Below, piece by piece: positions 1 to 8,751 of a DNA stretch of 64,000 nt. The DNA comes from Kumtagia yinganensis (GTDB taxonomy: Bacteria; Pseudomonadota; Alphaproteobacteria; Rhizobiales; Rhizobiaceae), in assembly GCF_040081985.1 (NCBI RefSeq), contig NZ_JBEBMH010000003.1, positions 124,001 through 188,000 of the forward strand, read 5' to 3'. Under the pieces are notes generated by a model. It ran no database searches, was not told where the DNA came from, and saw nothing but the letters and a program-made list of their open reading frames with translations. The translations under genes were made by a program, and so were the position numbers. Numbering within the stretch: the stretch's first letter is position 1; each line of letters starts with the position of its first letter.

Positions 1-756
1 CGAGATCACCTCTGTCGTCGGCTGACTGGTCAGGATGTAGGCAAGGTCGAACGTCTTGAACGCCTCCATGGTGCGGAAAATGATGGCTATCATCAGGATC
101 GGCGCGACCAGCGGCAGCGTGATGCGGAAGAAGGTGTAGAACGGTCCGGCCCGGTCGATCGCCGCCGCCTCATAGAGATGCTTCGGCACCGCCGACAAGC
201 CCGCGAGCGACAGCAGCATGACAAAGGGCGACCACATCCAGATATCGGTGAGCGCCACCGCGTAAAGCGCCATGTTGGGATTGGACAGCCATTCGAAGGT
301 GCCGAGCCCGAGCGCATAGTTGATGATGCCGAAGGAGGGATCGTAGAGCAGCTTCCAGAACAGGCCGACCACCGCCATGGACAGCATCATCGGCAGCAGC
401 AGCAGCGTCGTGAGCAAGCCCTTCAGCGGGATGTCGCGGTTGAGCAGCATCGCCATGCCGAAACCGACCAGCACCTGGCCGGTGACCGACACGATAACGT
501 ACTGCGCGGTGATCGCGAAGTTCTTCCAGATGAAGTCGTCGTTGAGCAACTCGCGGTAATTCTGCAGGCCGACAAAGTTAGCCGGCGCATTGGTCGAGGC
601 GCGGAAATCGGTGAAGGAGTAGCCCAGCGAATAGATCAGCGGAAAGATGTTGAAGACGATCAGGAAGAGGATCGTCGGAATGATGAAAAGATTGCGGATG
701 GTCAGGTCGCTCCAGCCATGAGCGGCGGCGCGCGTGCTCGGATCGAGCCGGGTCAT
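1..756 (-). CDS. Sugar ABC transporter permease, MalF-like (partial)
   Basis: Inner-membrane permease of a CUT1-type carbohydrate importer; 252 residues are visible and the C-terminus runs off the left edge. The ATG at 754-756 gives MTRLDPSTRAAAHGWSDL, then a first membrane segment rich in I/L/F, further hydrophobic segments, and the EAA loop (EAAAIDRAG followed by ITLPL) that docks on the ATPase. It lies 87 bases downstream of the solute-binding protein gene on the same strand, with a hairpin between, so it is the second gene of that operon. The partner permease and ATPase are presumably beyond the window. The sugar cannot be told from this fragment. Confidence 0.9.
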   Translation of the reverse strand, partial: MTRLDPSTRAAAHGWSDLTIRNLFIIPTILFLIVFNIFPLIYSLGYSFTDFRASTNAPANFVGLQNYRELLNDDFIWKNFAITAQYVIVSVTGQVLVGFGMAMLLNRDIPLKGLLTTLLLLPMMLSMAVVGLFWKLLYDPSFGIINYALGLGTFEWLSNPNMALYAVALTDIWMWSPFVMLLSLAGLSAVPKHLYEAAAIDRAGPFYTFFRITLPLVAPILMIAIIFRTMEAFKTFDLAYILTSQPTTEVIS

Positions 757-800
757 GACGGCGGTAGCCAAATCCGGATTCCTTCGATTTCAAAAGAAAT

Positions 801-825
801 GGAGAGGGCGGGCTGCGCCCTCTCC
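801..825 (-). other. Hairpin between binding protein and permease genes
   Basis: GGAGAGGGCG (801-810) pairs perfectly with CGCCCTCTCC (816-825) around a 5-base loop. On the minus transcript it is followed only by a weak T-rich stretch. It is best read as an mRNA-stabilising or attenuating stem that keeps binding protein levels above permease levels, as is common in ABC operons. A full terminator is less likely. Confidence 0.6.
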
Positions 826-843
826 AGTTTTTTATTGGCCGAC

Positions 844-2154
844 TTATTTAATGCGGTTGTATTTCTTGAAGGTCGCATTCCAGTCGGCGGCGAGATTGTC
901 GAGCGCCTCCTTGGCCGTACCCTGATCGCCCGTGATATAGGGATAGACGCGCTGGTTCATCTGGATCAGCAGTTCCGCATATTCCGGCGTCGCCCAGAAA
1001 TCCTTCACCTTGAACATCGTGTCGTAGAAAGCCTTGTTGTAGGGCGTGGCATTCTGGAACTCGGCCGATTCGAGCACGGCCTTGTTGCAGGTGTAGCCGC
1101 CGAGCGCGGCCCACTTCTTCTGGGTCTCGTCCTTGACGAACCATTCGAGGAACTTGAACGCCTCTTCCTTGTTCTCGGAGTAGTTGACGATCGAGATGCC
1201 CTGGCCGCCGAGCGCAGCATACTGGTCGCCGCTGGGGCCGGCCGGGTTAGCGAAGAAGCCTGTGCCCTTGGCATTTGGGTTCGACGATTCATTCACCAGC
1301 GCCGGGAAGAAGGCGAAGTAGTTCATGCTCATCGCGGCCAGGTTCTCAGTGATCGCCTGGTTGTCTTCGATGAAGAAGCTCTTGGCCCAGCCGGGAGGCG
1401 TGAACTTGTAGAGTTCCTTGTAGGCTTCCAGCGCCTGGACGTTCTTTTCCGAGTTGATGATGCCGTCGACCTTGTAGGTGGCGTAATCGCCAAGTTCGCC
1501 GCCCCAGGAGAAGATGGCGTTCTCGACGCCCATCACCAGCGCGTCATAGGAGTTGTCAGTGTAGATGGCGATGCCGTAACGCTTCTGGTCAGGCCGGTGG
1601 AAGAACTCGGCAATGTCGCGCAACTGCTTGAAGTCCTTCGGCGGTGCGAGGTCGTAGCCATATTTGGCCTTGAACGCCTCCATCTCCTTGGGATCCTCGA
1701 ACCAATCCTTGCGGTAGGACCAGCCGACCGCGTCGCCTTCCGCCGGAACCGACCAGTATTTGCCGGAGGCCGCCGGATATTCGGCGTAATATTTGACCGT
1801 CGCCGGCGCCATGGTCTCGGCAAGCTTGTGCTTGGCGAAGAAGTCGGTCAGGTCGACATAGTGGCCGGCTTCGGAAGCCGCGCCGATCCACTGCGAGTCG
1901 CCGACGACCATGTCGTAGGCCGAACCCTTGGCGTTGAATTCGGTGAAGGCCTTGGTCTGGAAGTCCGACCATGGAGTGGTTTCGACGGTGACCTTGACCC
2001 CCGTCTCCTTCTCGTACTCGTTGGCCAGTTCCTGCAGATAGTTCGCTGGATCCCATTCCGCCCAGAAGATCGTCAGTTCCTGCGCGAACGCCGACGTTCC
2101 GCAGGCAAGCGAGAATCCGATACCGGCAAGAATGCCGGTCAGTGTCTTTCGCAT
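844..2154 (-). CDS. Extracellular sugar-binding protein of ABC transporter
   Basis: Periplasmic solute-binding protein, 436 residues, of the family 1 (CUT1) type. The start at 2154 is chosen because a good GGAGGAA site lies just upstream and the protein then begins MRKTLTGILAGIGFSLACGT, a signal peptide cleaved near AFA-QE. The longer open frame upstream has no such features. The mature part begins with the typical ELTIFWAEWDPANYLQELA strand-helix and contains the usual YDMVVGDSQWIG and GYDLAPPKDFKQL segments. It is the first gene of an operon with the permease at 1-756. The promoter region upstream carries two GntR-type palindromes. Substrate unknown; a sugar or polyol is inferred from the family. 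Confidence 0.93.
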   Translation of the reverse strand: MRKTLTGILAGIGFSLACGTSAFAQELTIFWAEWDPANYLQELANEYEKETGVKVTVETTPWSDFQTKAFTEFNAKGSAYDMVVGDSQWIGAASEAGHYVDLTDFFAKHKLAETMAPATVKYYAEYPAASGKYWSVPAEGDAVGWSYRKDWFEDPKEMEAFKAKYGYDLAPPKDFKQLRDIAEFFHRPDQKRYGIAIYTDNSYDALVMGVENAIFSWGGELGDYATYKVDGIINSEKNVQALEAYKELYKFTPPGWAKSFFIEDNQAITENLAAMSMNYFAFFPALVNESSNPNAKGTGFFANPAGPSGDQYAALGGQGISIVNYSENKEEAFKFLEWFVKDETQKKWAALGGYTCNKAVLESAEFQNATPYNKAFYDTMFKVKDFWATPEYAELLIQMNQRVYPYITGDQGTAKEALDNLAADWNATFKKYNRIK

Positions 2155-2307
2155 TACAAGTTCCTCCCTTGTGCATATACGTTCGCAGACCTTTGGATGA
2201 TCCCTCCAGTCCGTTTGCCTTTTTGCCGCCGCATCGCGGGCCCGACCCTCCCCAGCCGGTTTTCGAACTGCATGGCCTGCCGACCGATGCTGCTCCTCCT
2301 TGCAATC

Positions 2308-2318
2308 TGGTAGTACCA
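2308..2318. promoter_or_regulatory. Putative GntR-type operator 1
   Basis: TGGTAGTACCA is a perfect 5+1+5 palindrome in the leader of the sugar-binding protein gene. The TGGT-N3-ACCA pattern is the known recognition style of FadR-subfamily GntR regulators. No GntR gene is in the window; it may lie in the cut-off part of the operon. Confidence 0.5.
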
Positions 2319-2479
2319 ACAAGAGTTCGGCGTCAAGGGCTTTCTTGGCGATTTGAAACCGTTAAAACAGGCTGCTTGGCGCGAAAATTCTTCATTTACA
2401 TTCACTTTTCTTCATATTCGGCACTCATACGCAGAAATGCGCAAACAGGGACACTGTCGACTTATCAATAAGTCTGACC

Positions 2480-2496
2480 ATCTGGTAGAACCAGAT
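2480..2496. promoter_or_regulatory. Putative GntR-type operator 2
   Basis: ATCTGGTAGAACCAGAT has perfect 7-base arms around a 3-base centre and shares the core TGGT-N3-ACCA with the site at 2308-2318. It lies just beyond the end of tetR, so it probably controls the downstream transporter operon rather than tetR. Confidence 0.5.
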
Positions 2497-2519
2497 TGGA
2501 CGACCAAGTCGTCCGTCCC

Positions 2520-3146
2520 TCACATTTCCGCGACTATCGCGGCCTTCACCAGCGCCGCCGCCGCCCAGCGGGCGACGGATTGCGTTTCCTCCCCATCCAG
2601 CCCCCATATGTCCTTGAGCACGATCAGGACCTCCACACCGAACACCAGTGAGAGCGCCTGCGCAAGCCGCTCAAATTGCTCCAGTGGAAGCTTGTCGCGC
2701 AACGGCGCCATCGCGTCACGGAGCAAGTCGACGCGATGGCCGCGCGTGAAGCGCGGCTCGTCGCCGAGCGTGCCCGCCTGGCGCCGCGCCCACTGATCAA
2801 GCGAGAGTTTCAGCGCGGCCTTGAAGGTCGCCTCGTATGCCTCTATGCGCGGTAGTGACGTACCGATGAGATCGTCAACGCGGGCGGCAGCGTCCTTCGC
2901 ATCCGAAGTCCAGATAAGGATCGGTCCAAGGCCCTCGTCGACCACGGCCTGCACAAGTGCGGCCTGGCTCGGGAAATAGCGATAGGCGGTGGCGCGCGAC
3001 ACCCCCGCCGCTTCCGCGGCCTCCGTTACCGACGGCGTAACGCCCGACTGCATCAGCCGACTGGCCGTTTCCAGCATCAGCCGGCGGGTGCGGGCGCGCG
3101 GGCCGCGCTCGACCTCGTCGGTGTTCGATTGACGTGAGACATCCAT
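2520..3146 (-). CDS. TetR/AcrR family transcriptional regulator
   Basis: 208 residues from the ATG at 3146; a TTG at 3170 in the same frame would add 8 residues but would put the putative operator inside the gene. The N-terminal helix-turn-helix is clear: SVTEAAEAAGVSRATAYRYFPSQAALVQAV, the canonical TetR recognition helix region at about residues 40-70. The C-terminal half is the variable ligand-binding and dimerisation part. The gene is divergent from the PEP-hydrolase/cupin pair with a 52-base gap holding a near-perfect palindrome at 3155-3168, so it is likely the local repressor of that pair and of itself. The ligand is unknown. Confidence 0.9.
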   Translation of the reverse strand: MDVSRQSNTDEVERGPRARTRRLMLETASRLMQSGVTPSVTEAAEAAGVSRATAYRYFPSQAALVQAVVDEGLGPILIWTSDAKDAAARVDDLIGTSLPRIEAYEATFKAALKLSLDQWARRQAGTLGDEPRFTRGHRVDLLRDAMAPLRDKLPLEQFERLAQALSLVFGVEVLIVLKDIWGLDGEETQSVARWAAAALVKAAIVAEM

Positions 3147-3154
3147 ATCAATAC

Positions 3155-3168
3155 GATACGCGCGTCTC
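3155..3168. promoter_or_regulatory. Putative TetR operator
   Basis: GATACGCGCGTCTC is a 14-base palindrome with one mismatched pair (core ACGCGCGT). It sits in the short gap between the divergent tetR and PEP-hydrolase-family genes, the usual place for an autoregulatory TetR operator. This is inference from position and symmetry. Confidence 0.5.
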
Positions 3169-3198
3169 AAAAAATTTCAACAGCCGTATGAGGGAGAA

Positions 3199-4065
3199 AT
3201 GGCGGCCATCCCGCGCAAGAGGATCCTCGAAAAATTCCGCAAGATGATCGCCGACGGCGTGCCGATCGTCGGCGGCGGCGCGGGCACCGGCCTGTCGGCC
3301 AAGTCCGAGGAGGCCGGCGGCATCGACCTCATCATCATCTACAATTCGGGCCGCTACCGCATGGCGGGCCGCGGCTCCGCCGCCGGCCTGCTCGCCTATG
3401 GCAACGCCAACGAGATCGTCAAGGAGATGGCGGTCGAGGTGCTGCCGGTGGTGAAAAGGACGCCCGTGCTGGCCGGCGTCAACGGCACCGACCCATTCGT
3501 GATCATGCCGCACTTCCTGGCGGAACTGAAGGACATCGGCTTTTCCGGCGTCCAGAATTTCCCGACCATTGGCCTGTTCGACGGCACCATGCGCCAGAGT
3601 TTCGAGGAAACCGGCATGGGTTTTGGGCTCGAGGTTGACATGATCGCCGCCGCGCACGAGCTCGACCTTTTGACCACGCCTTACGTCTTCAATACCGACG
3701 AGGCCAAGGCGATGACCAGGGTCGGCGCCGACATCGTGGTGGCGCATATGGGCGTCACCACGGGCGGCACGATCGGCGCAACGTCGGCGAAATCGCTGGA
3801 TGACTGCGTGAAAGAGATCGCGGATATCGCCGATGCGGCACGTTCGGTTCGCAAGGACGTGATCCTGCTCTGCCATGGCGGTCCGATCTCCATGCCGGAC
3901 GATGCCCGCTACGTGCTGGAGCGGGTCGAAGGGCTGCATGGTTTCTACGGCGCCTCTTCCATGGAGCGCCTGCCGGCCGAGGCGGCGATCACAAGGCAGA
4001 CCGCGGACTTCAAGGCGCTGGCGGTCGGCAAAGCCGCGAAGCCGGCAAAGAAAAAGAAGGGATGA
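3199..4065 (+). CDS. Phosphoenolpyruvate hydrolase-family TIM-barrel protein
   Basis: 288 residues, the normal length of the PEP-hydrolase-like TIM-barrel family (older name TIM-barrel signal transduction domain). Recognisable stretches are GVPIVGGGAGTGLSAKSEEA near the N-terminus, DLIIIYNSGRYRMAGRGS, a middle GVQNFPTIGLFDG, and the barrel end LLCHGGPISMPDDARYVL followed by GFYGASSMERLP. The tail is lysine-rich. GAGGGAGAA directly precedes the ATG. The cupin gene starts five bases after the stop, so the two are co-transcribed, divergently from tetR. In related genomes these proteins travel with Tm-1-type ATPases; none is seen here. The true substrate of the family is uncertain, so the name is a family label only. 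Confidence 0.85.
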   Translation: MAAIPRKRILEKFRKMIADGVPIVGGGAGTGLSAKSEEAGGIDLIIIYNSGRYRMAGRGSAAGLLAYGNANEIVKEMAVEVLPVVKRTPVLAGVNGTDPFVIMPHFLAELKDIGFSGVQNFPTIGLFDGTMRQSFEETGMGFGLEVDMIAAAHELDLLTTPYVFNTDEAKAMTRVGADIVVAHMGVTTGGTIGATSAKSLDDCVKEIADIADAARSVRKDVILLCHGGPISMPDDARYVLERVEGLHGFYGASSMERLPAEAAITRQTADFKALAVGKAAKPAKKKKG

Positions 4066-4069
4066 GGCG

Positions 4070-4489
4070 ATGAGCGACAAATCGAAGGTGTTCGTTTATC
4101 CGAAGGACGTGACGGCATTCGGCTTCGACTGGGGCAGGCTGGCGCTCACCGTCGCGCCTGAGGTCAATGGCGCGAAGCGGTTTTCCGGAGGCGTGGTAGA
4201 CCTGCCGTCCGGCCAAGGACATTCACGCCATAACCATCCGGGCGCGGAGGAGATCATCTTTGTCATCTCCGGCAATGGCGAGCAGATGGTCGAGGACGAA
4301 CAAGGCAACCCGGTTGTTCAAAAGGTCGGGCCGGGCTGCACAATCTTTGTGCCGGAAAGCCGGTTTCATTCCACACTCAACACCGGCGACGGGCCGATGC
4401 AGCTTTTTGTCGTCTATTCGCCCACGGGACCGGAACTGGCATTGCGCGACCTGCCGGATTTCCGGCTGATCCAGCCTGAAGCGGGATGA
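4070..4489 (+). CDS. Cupin domain protein
   Basis: 139-residue single-domain cupin. The metal-binding cupin motif 1 is visible as H-N-H-P-G-A-E-E (roughly residues 49-56), with motif 2 around PGCTIFVPESRFHSTLNTGDGP. This fits a small metal-dependent isomerase or dioxygenase, or a sensor, acting in the cytoplasm; no signal peptide is present. It follows the PEP-hydrolase-family gene with a 4-base gap, probably translated from the same message and controlled by the divergent TetR. A role in the same unknown small-molecule pathway is inferred from the pairing only. Confidence 0.88.
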   Translation: MSDKSKVFVYPKDVTAFGFDWGRLALTVAPEVNGAKRFSGGVVDLPSGQGHSRHNHPGAEEIIFVISGNGEQMVEDEQGNPVVQKVGPGCTIFVPESRFHSTLNTGDGPMQLFVVYSPTGPELALRDLPDFRLIQPEAG

Positions 4490-4612
4490 CATCACGCAAC
4501 AAAAATTCAGGGTTCCGCGCAGAACTGGATCAAGCATCGCGTTCACCAAGGCTGTAAGGTTCGATTCGGCCGTCCATTGCCGGAACGGCTTGGACTCCTT
4601 GAAAGAACCTCC

Positions 4613-5503
4613 GTGAACAATGGTATCCTTCTGGCGCTTGTTGCCTATGCCACCTACTCGTGGAGCGATGCGGCGATCAAAGCGCTTGGCGGCCAACTGT
4701 CGGTTTTCGAGATCGGCTTTTTCCTGACCCTCGTTTCCGGAACCTGCATATTTCTCGCAAAGCCGAGGCACGAGCGATGGGCCGAGTTCTGGCGAATGAA
4801 GCGTCCGTGGGCGGTTCAGGGACGCGCTGTCCTTGGCGTGGCTTCCAGTGTGCTCAGCGTCGTCGCGTTCACTTCGATCCCGCTAGCCGAGGTCTACGCG
4901 ATCATCTTCCTGGCCCCGCTGTTCGTGACGGTGCTGTCGATTGTCTTCCTCAAGGAGCAGGTCGGTCCGTGGCGCTGGTTCGCGGTGGTCGCCGGTTTCG
5001 CGGGGGTGCTGCTGGTGGTGAGGCCCGGCTTCCGCGCCCTGGAATTCGGACATTTCGCCTCGATTGTGCTTGCGCTCATGGGGGCGGTCACGGTCGTGCT
5101 GATGCGCTCGCTGGCCCCTCATGAGAAACAGACGACGATGCTGGGCTATCTCATCGTCTACGTGCTTGCGTTCAACGCCGCCGCGATGGTCTTTACCTCG
5201 ATCACGCTGCCGACGCCGGAGCAGGCAGTGGTCCTGCTGGTGGCCGGCGTGTTCTCGGCGAGCGGGCACATCATCCTGTTGCGCGCCACGCGGTTCGCGC
5301 CGGCCAACCAGCTAGCTTCCACGCAATACTCCCAGATCGTCTGGGCCGTCGTGATCGGCGCGCTGCTGTTCAACGAGGAGCCCGACGCATGGACGGTCGC
5401 GGGGCTCGCTGTGATTGCCGGATCGGGTCTGCTTACGGTCGCGCGCGAACGCATCCGCCTCGGCAAGGTGCGGTGGAATCCCCTGAACCGGAACCGCGTT
5501 TAG
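4613..5503 (+). CDS. EamA/DMT-family membrane transporter
   Basis: About 296 residues with ten predicted membrane segments in two EamA repeats (for example VFEIGFFLTLVSGTCIFLA and, in repeat 2, VVIGALLFNEEPDAWTVAGLAVIAG). The F-L-K-E-Q/F-N-E-E-P element that ends each repeat is present. The likely exported substrate is a metabolite or amino acid. The GTG at 4613 is preferred, preceded by GAAAGAA; an in-frame TTG at 4577 would add 12 unremarkable residues. It converges on the M24 peptidase gene with a one-base gap and no visible terminator. Confidence 0.9.
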   Translation: MNNGILLALVAYATYSWSDAAIKALGGQLSVFEIGFFLTLVSGTCIFLAKPRHERWAEFWRMKRPWAVQGRAVLGVASSVLSVVAFTSIPLAEVYAIIFLAPLFVTVLSIVFLKEQVGPWRWFAVVAGFAGVLLVVRPGFRALEFGHFASIVLALMGAVTVVLMRSLAPHEKQTTMLGYLIVYVLAFNAAAMVFTSITLPTPEQAVVLLVAGVFSASGHIILLRATRFAPANQLASTQYSQIVWAVVIGALLFNEEPDAWTVAGLAVIAGSGLLTVARERIRLGKVRWNPLNRNRV

Positions 5504-5504
5504 G

Positions 5505-6692
5505 TCAGATGCCGCCCCTGTTCCAGCCGCGGGCGCGCTCGCCGAACATCTCATAGCCGGTCTCGGTAACGGCCACCGTGTCCTCGAGCTTGATGAAGCC
5601 GCGCGAAGGATGGAGCATCGTGGTCTCGACCGAGAGCACCATGCCTGCCTCCAGCGGGTTGCCGGCATCCACGCCTTCATAGGCGACCGGATGGTTGGTC
5701 ATCAGGAAAGGCGCCTCATGGGTGATGACACCCATGCCGTGAGCGAAGAAATCGGTGAAGGCAGCACTTGGCGATGCCTTTAGCGCCATCTCGCCGGCCG
5801 CGACTAGGTCGCCGCCCAGCGCGCCAGCGCGGATCTTAGCGAAGGCGGCCTGCTGCACGGCGTCGACTTCCGACAGCAGATCCTCCAGTTCGGCATCCGG
5901 TTCGCCAAGCACACCCATGCGGCAGAGATCGCCGATATAGCCGTGGTAGTTGCCACCGGAATCGATCGACAGCACTTCGCCCTTTTTCCAGGCCTGCGGC
6001 GAGGCTGCGCGGTTGTGGCTGGAACCCAGCGTCAGCAGGCAATATTCGAAGTGCAGGCCGCGTTTGGTCTCCTCCTTGCGCAAGCGCTCAATGATGTCGG
6101 TCTTGGCCGAGCCTTCGTTTGCCCATTCGATCGTAGCGAGCATGGAATCGGTGATGAATTCAGAGGCGGCCCGCAGTTTTGACAGTTCCTCGGGGGTCTT
6201 GACCGCCCTCAGGCGCTCGAAGGTCGCGGTGGCATCGACCAGCGCGATGCTGTTGCCGAGATTTTCAAGAACGGCGTGCGCGTCGGAGGGCAGGAAGGGC
6301 GGCTCGATGCCGATGCGCGCGCCTGGCTTCGCCAATTTGCGGATATGCTCGGCGGCGAGGTTGGCGGCGTCGACGCTGGCCCAAGTCGCAGGCTGGAAGG
6401 TCGGCGTCCAGAACGGACGGTTGACATGCTCCGCGCCCTCCATCTTGTTGGCGATGTAGGCGGCGTTTTCAGGCCTGCCCTTCTCGTAGACCAGCACCGG
6501 CAGGTAGCGGCTGTGGCCGATGGCGTCCATGGCGGCGAAGAAGATGAACTTGTAGCCGCCAAGCAGGTACTGGACGTTGTGCTTCGAGGTGGCAACCAGG
6601 ATGTCGAGCCCGGCCGCGTCCATCAGGCGGTCGAGCTTTTCGTGGTCGAACGGAATGGCAATTTCGCCGGCGGTCTGCGATTTGATGTTCAT
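5505..6692 (-). CDS. M24-family Xaa-Pro peptidase/creatinase-like hydrolase
   Basis: 395 residues in the usual two-domain pita-bread arrangement: an N-terminal creatinase-like domain (about 1-160) and a C-terminal metallopeptidase domain. All five M24 metal ligands can be placed: D244 (SIDSGG), D255 (GDLCRMG), H318 (FFAHGMG), E356 (SVETTM) and E370 (KLEDTV). It therefore should bind two metal ions and be active, cleaving Xaa-Pro dipeptides or a related amide. No signal peptide, so cytoplasmic. No operon partner is evident; it stands alone between a convergent DMT gene and the cyclase gene. Confidence 0.93.
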   Translation of the reverse strand: MNIKSQTAGEIAIPFDHEKLDRLMDAAGLDILVATSKHNVQYLLGGYKFIFFAAMDAIGHSRYLPVLVYEKGRPENAAYIANKMEGAEHVNRPFWTPTFQPATWASVDAANLAAEHIRKLAKPGARIGIEPPFLPSDAHAVLENLGNSIALVDATATFERLRAVKTPEELSKLRAASEFITDSMLATIEWANEGSAKTDIIERLRKEETKRGLHFEYCLLTLGSSHNRAASPQAWKKGEVLSIDSGGNYHGYIGDLCRMGVLGEPDAELEDLLSEVDAVQQAAFAKIRAGALGGDLVAAGEMALKASPSAAFTDFFAHGMGVITHEAPFLMTNHPVAYEGVDAGNPLEAGMVLSVETTMLHPSRGFIKLEDTVAVTETGYEMFGERARGWNRGGI

Positions 6693-6791
6693 AATGTCTC
6701 TCCCTCATCGCACCGTAGCGCGGGGCGGCGGTGGTTCGCAACGGCGATGATGTCGGGCGGCGGGATTCATGCCGGCGACACCATCCGCGCC

Positions 6792-8750
6792 TCATCCGAC
6801 CTCCCCTCGATCCGAAAACCGTTGCTTCAACAGCCGGTAAAACCCATCGACGCGCGGAAGGGTTTTGGACAGTTTTTCGAAGCGCGGGTCGTGGCTGGTG
6901 GTCCTCCCCATGCGCACATCGGCCAGAAAAGCCGCGTGCTCGGCCAGCGCCTCGGCCGAGGCTTCGGGCACCGGAGTCGAGACGGCGACGGCCTCGGACT
7001 TGCCCTTGACGCGGACACTGTCGAGTTCGGCCAGCGCGATCTTGCCGCCGGCGCGACGCGCCGTCTGCTCGCCAACCAGGATCGACACGCCGAACGCCTT
7101 GGTCTCGCTTTCCAGCCGCGAGGCGAGGTTCACGGCATCGCCCAGTGCCGAATAGTTGAAGCGGAAGTCGGAGCCCATATTGCCGACGACGCAGTCACCG
7201 GTGTTGATGCCGATGCCAATCTTCAGCGGATGCGGCTTCCTGGCAAAAATGTCGGCTTCGGCCTCGCGCTCGACATTCAGCGCGTCCACCGCCTTCAGCA
7301 TGCCGAGCGCGGCCTCGATGGCGTGACGGGCGTGGTCGGGATCGTCGAGCGGCGCGTTCCAGAAGGCCATGATGGCGTCGCCGATATATTTGTCGATGGT
7401 GCCTCCAGCCTTCAGGATCACGTCGGACAGCGGGTTGAGCAGCCGGTTCATCAGCCGCGTCAGGCCTTCCGGATCGTCCTTCATCTCTTCGGAAATTGTG
7501 GTGAAGCCACGCACGTCGCAGAAAAGGATGGTGAGTTCGCGCCGCTCGCCGCCGAGTTTCAGCTGGCCGGTATCGTCGGCCAGCCGGCCGACCAGCACCG
7601 GCGACAGATATTGCGAGAAGGCGCGGGTGATGCGCATACGCCGCCGCCGCTCGGCCGCATAGTCGCGCGCGCTCTGGATGGCGGCGACGCCGGCGAAGGA
7701 AAGCGAGGGGGCGAGCGGCGCGAGATAGAAGCGGCCATAGTGCAGCAGAAGAAAGCTGGCGCCGAAAAACAGCACGATGGTCACGACGGATACCAGACCT
7801 GTAACGTATCCAGTGCCGCGCCATATGACCACGCCTGCAAGCAAAGCCCCCGCGATCGTCGACAGGGCAGCCAGCGATGCCTGGGCCGGCGTGACGAACA
7901 GGCCGCGCGCCAGGTTTTCCAGAACAGTCGCCTGCAGCTCGGCGCCAGGGATCAGATTGCGGCTGCGCACCGTGTAGGGGGTGGCGAACACGTCCGCGCC
8001 GCCGGAATCGACGCCGGAGGCGGACTGCATGGACAGGCCGACAATGACGATACGGTCGCGGAAGATGCCGGGAGGCAAAAAGCCCTTCGGGTCGAGCGCC
8101 TGGTAATAGGAGACTGTCTGGAATGTGCGGGCCGGGCCAAAAGCCTGGATCAACGCATCCGGCGGCGGGCTGCCGGGCGCCACACCGGTGGCTTCCAGCA
8201 GGCGCGTGGCAAAGCCGTCGGCATAGGGCGGCATGCGCCGGACGATGCCGTCGCCGTCTAGCAAGACGGAGGCGATGCCGGGTTTCGCGCCGGCCTCGGT
8301 AAAGGCAGGCAGGGGTTCCACCCTTATGCGCTGGTCGGCCTGCGGCGTCCGGATGATGGTTTCGTCGGCGGCCAGCACCACATCCGGCCCCAGCGTCGCC
8401 GCCAGCGCCGCGTCGCCGGCTGCGGCGGAAGGTTCGGCAAAGATGATGTCGAGGCCCACCGCCTTCGCGCCGGCCGCGCGCAGCGACCGGACCAGTGTGG
8501 CATGCAGGTCGCGCGGCCAGGGCCAGCGGCGGCCGATCTCGGCCATGGACGGTTCGTCGATGGCGACGATGATCGGTGAATCTTCGGTCGGTGCCGGCGG
8601 GGCGATTGTGGAGAAATAATCGAAGATTTTCAGCTCGATCAGCCGCCAGGGCGAGGTCAACGAAGCGGCGCCGGCGACCGCCGCGACCAGCGGGACGATG
8701 ACGGCCAGTTGCCAGAAGCGGCGACTGGCGCCGCCGGCGCGACGCGTCAT
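6792..8750 (-). CDS. CHASE2-domain class III adenylate cyclase
   Basis: 652-residue inner-membrane cyclase. One N-terminal membrane helix (about 13-31) leads to a periplasmic CHASE2 sensor (about 35-285), then a cluster of membrane helices (about 290-355) and a cytoplasmic cyclase domain (about 400-590). Catalytic residues are intact: metal-binding D412 (FCDVRGFT) and D458 (YIGDAIM), adenine-selecting K454 and D538, and N541/R545 in GDAVNLASRLE. It should make cAMP from ATP in response to a periplasmic cue. Its ATG lies one base after the stop of the FecR-TPR gene, so the two are translationally coupled. The pairing suggests that the FecR protein feeds the CHASE2 domain. Confidence 0.94.
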   Translation of the reverse strand: MTRRAGGASRRFWQLAVIVPLVAAVAGAASLTSPWRLIELKIFDYFSTIAPPAPTEDSPIIVAIDEPSMAEIGRRWPWPRDLHATLVRSLRAAGAKAVGLDIIFAEPSAAAGDAALAATLGPDVVLAADETIIRTPQADQRIRVEPLPAFTEAGAKPGIASVLLDGDGIVRRMPPYADGFATRLLEATGVAPGSPPPDALIQAFGPARTFQTVSYYQALDPKGFLPPGIFRDRIVIVGLSMQSASGVDSGGADVFATPYTVRSRNLIPGAELQATVLENLARGLFVTPAQASLAALSTIAGALLAGVVIWRGTGYVTGLVSVVTIVLFFGASFLLLHYGRFYLAPLAPSLSFAGVAAIQSARDYAAERRRRMRITRAFSQYLSPVLVGRLADDTGQLKLGGERRELTILFCDVRGFTTISEEMKDDPEGLTRLMNRLLNPLSDVILKAGGTIDKYIGDAIMAFWNAPLDDPDHARHAIEAALGMLKAVDALNVEREAEADIFARKPHPLKIGIGINTGDCVVGNMGSDFRFNYSALGDAVNLASRLESETKAFGVSILVGEQTARRAGGKIALAELDSVRVKGKSEAVAVSTPVPEASAEALAEHAAFLADVRMGRTTSHDPRFEKLSKTLPRVDGFYRLLKQRFSDRGEVG

Positions 8751-8751
8751 C

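Larger units (their letters stand above)
2155..2519 (-). promoter_or_regulatory. Promoter region of the sugar transporter operon
   Basis: 365 bases without a credible gene, between the binding protein start and the stop of the tetR gene. The SD site GGAGGAA lies just upstream of 2154. Two related palindromes (2308-2318 and 2480-2496) sit about 175 bases apart centre to centre, suggesting regulation by looping or two alternative sites. The part between them is comparatively A+T-rich and is the likely place for the promoter, but no clean -35/-10 pair was found. Confidence 0.55.

Noticed and set aside
178..2313. 711-codon plus-strand frame opposite the sugar transporter genes
   Set aside because: Shadow of the minus-strand permease and binding protein; no ribosome site, and the translation has the R/G/V-rich, domain-free composition of antisense frames in high-G+C DNA.
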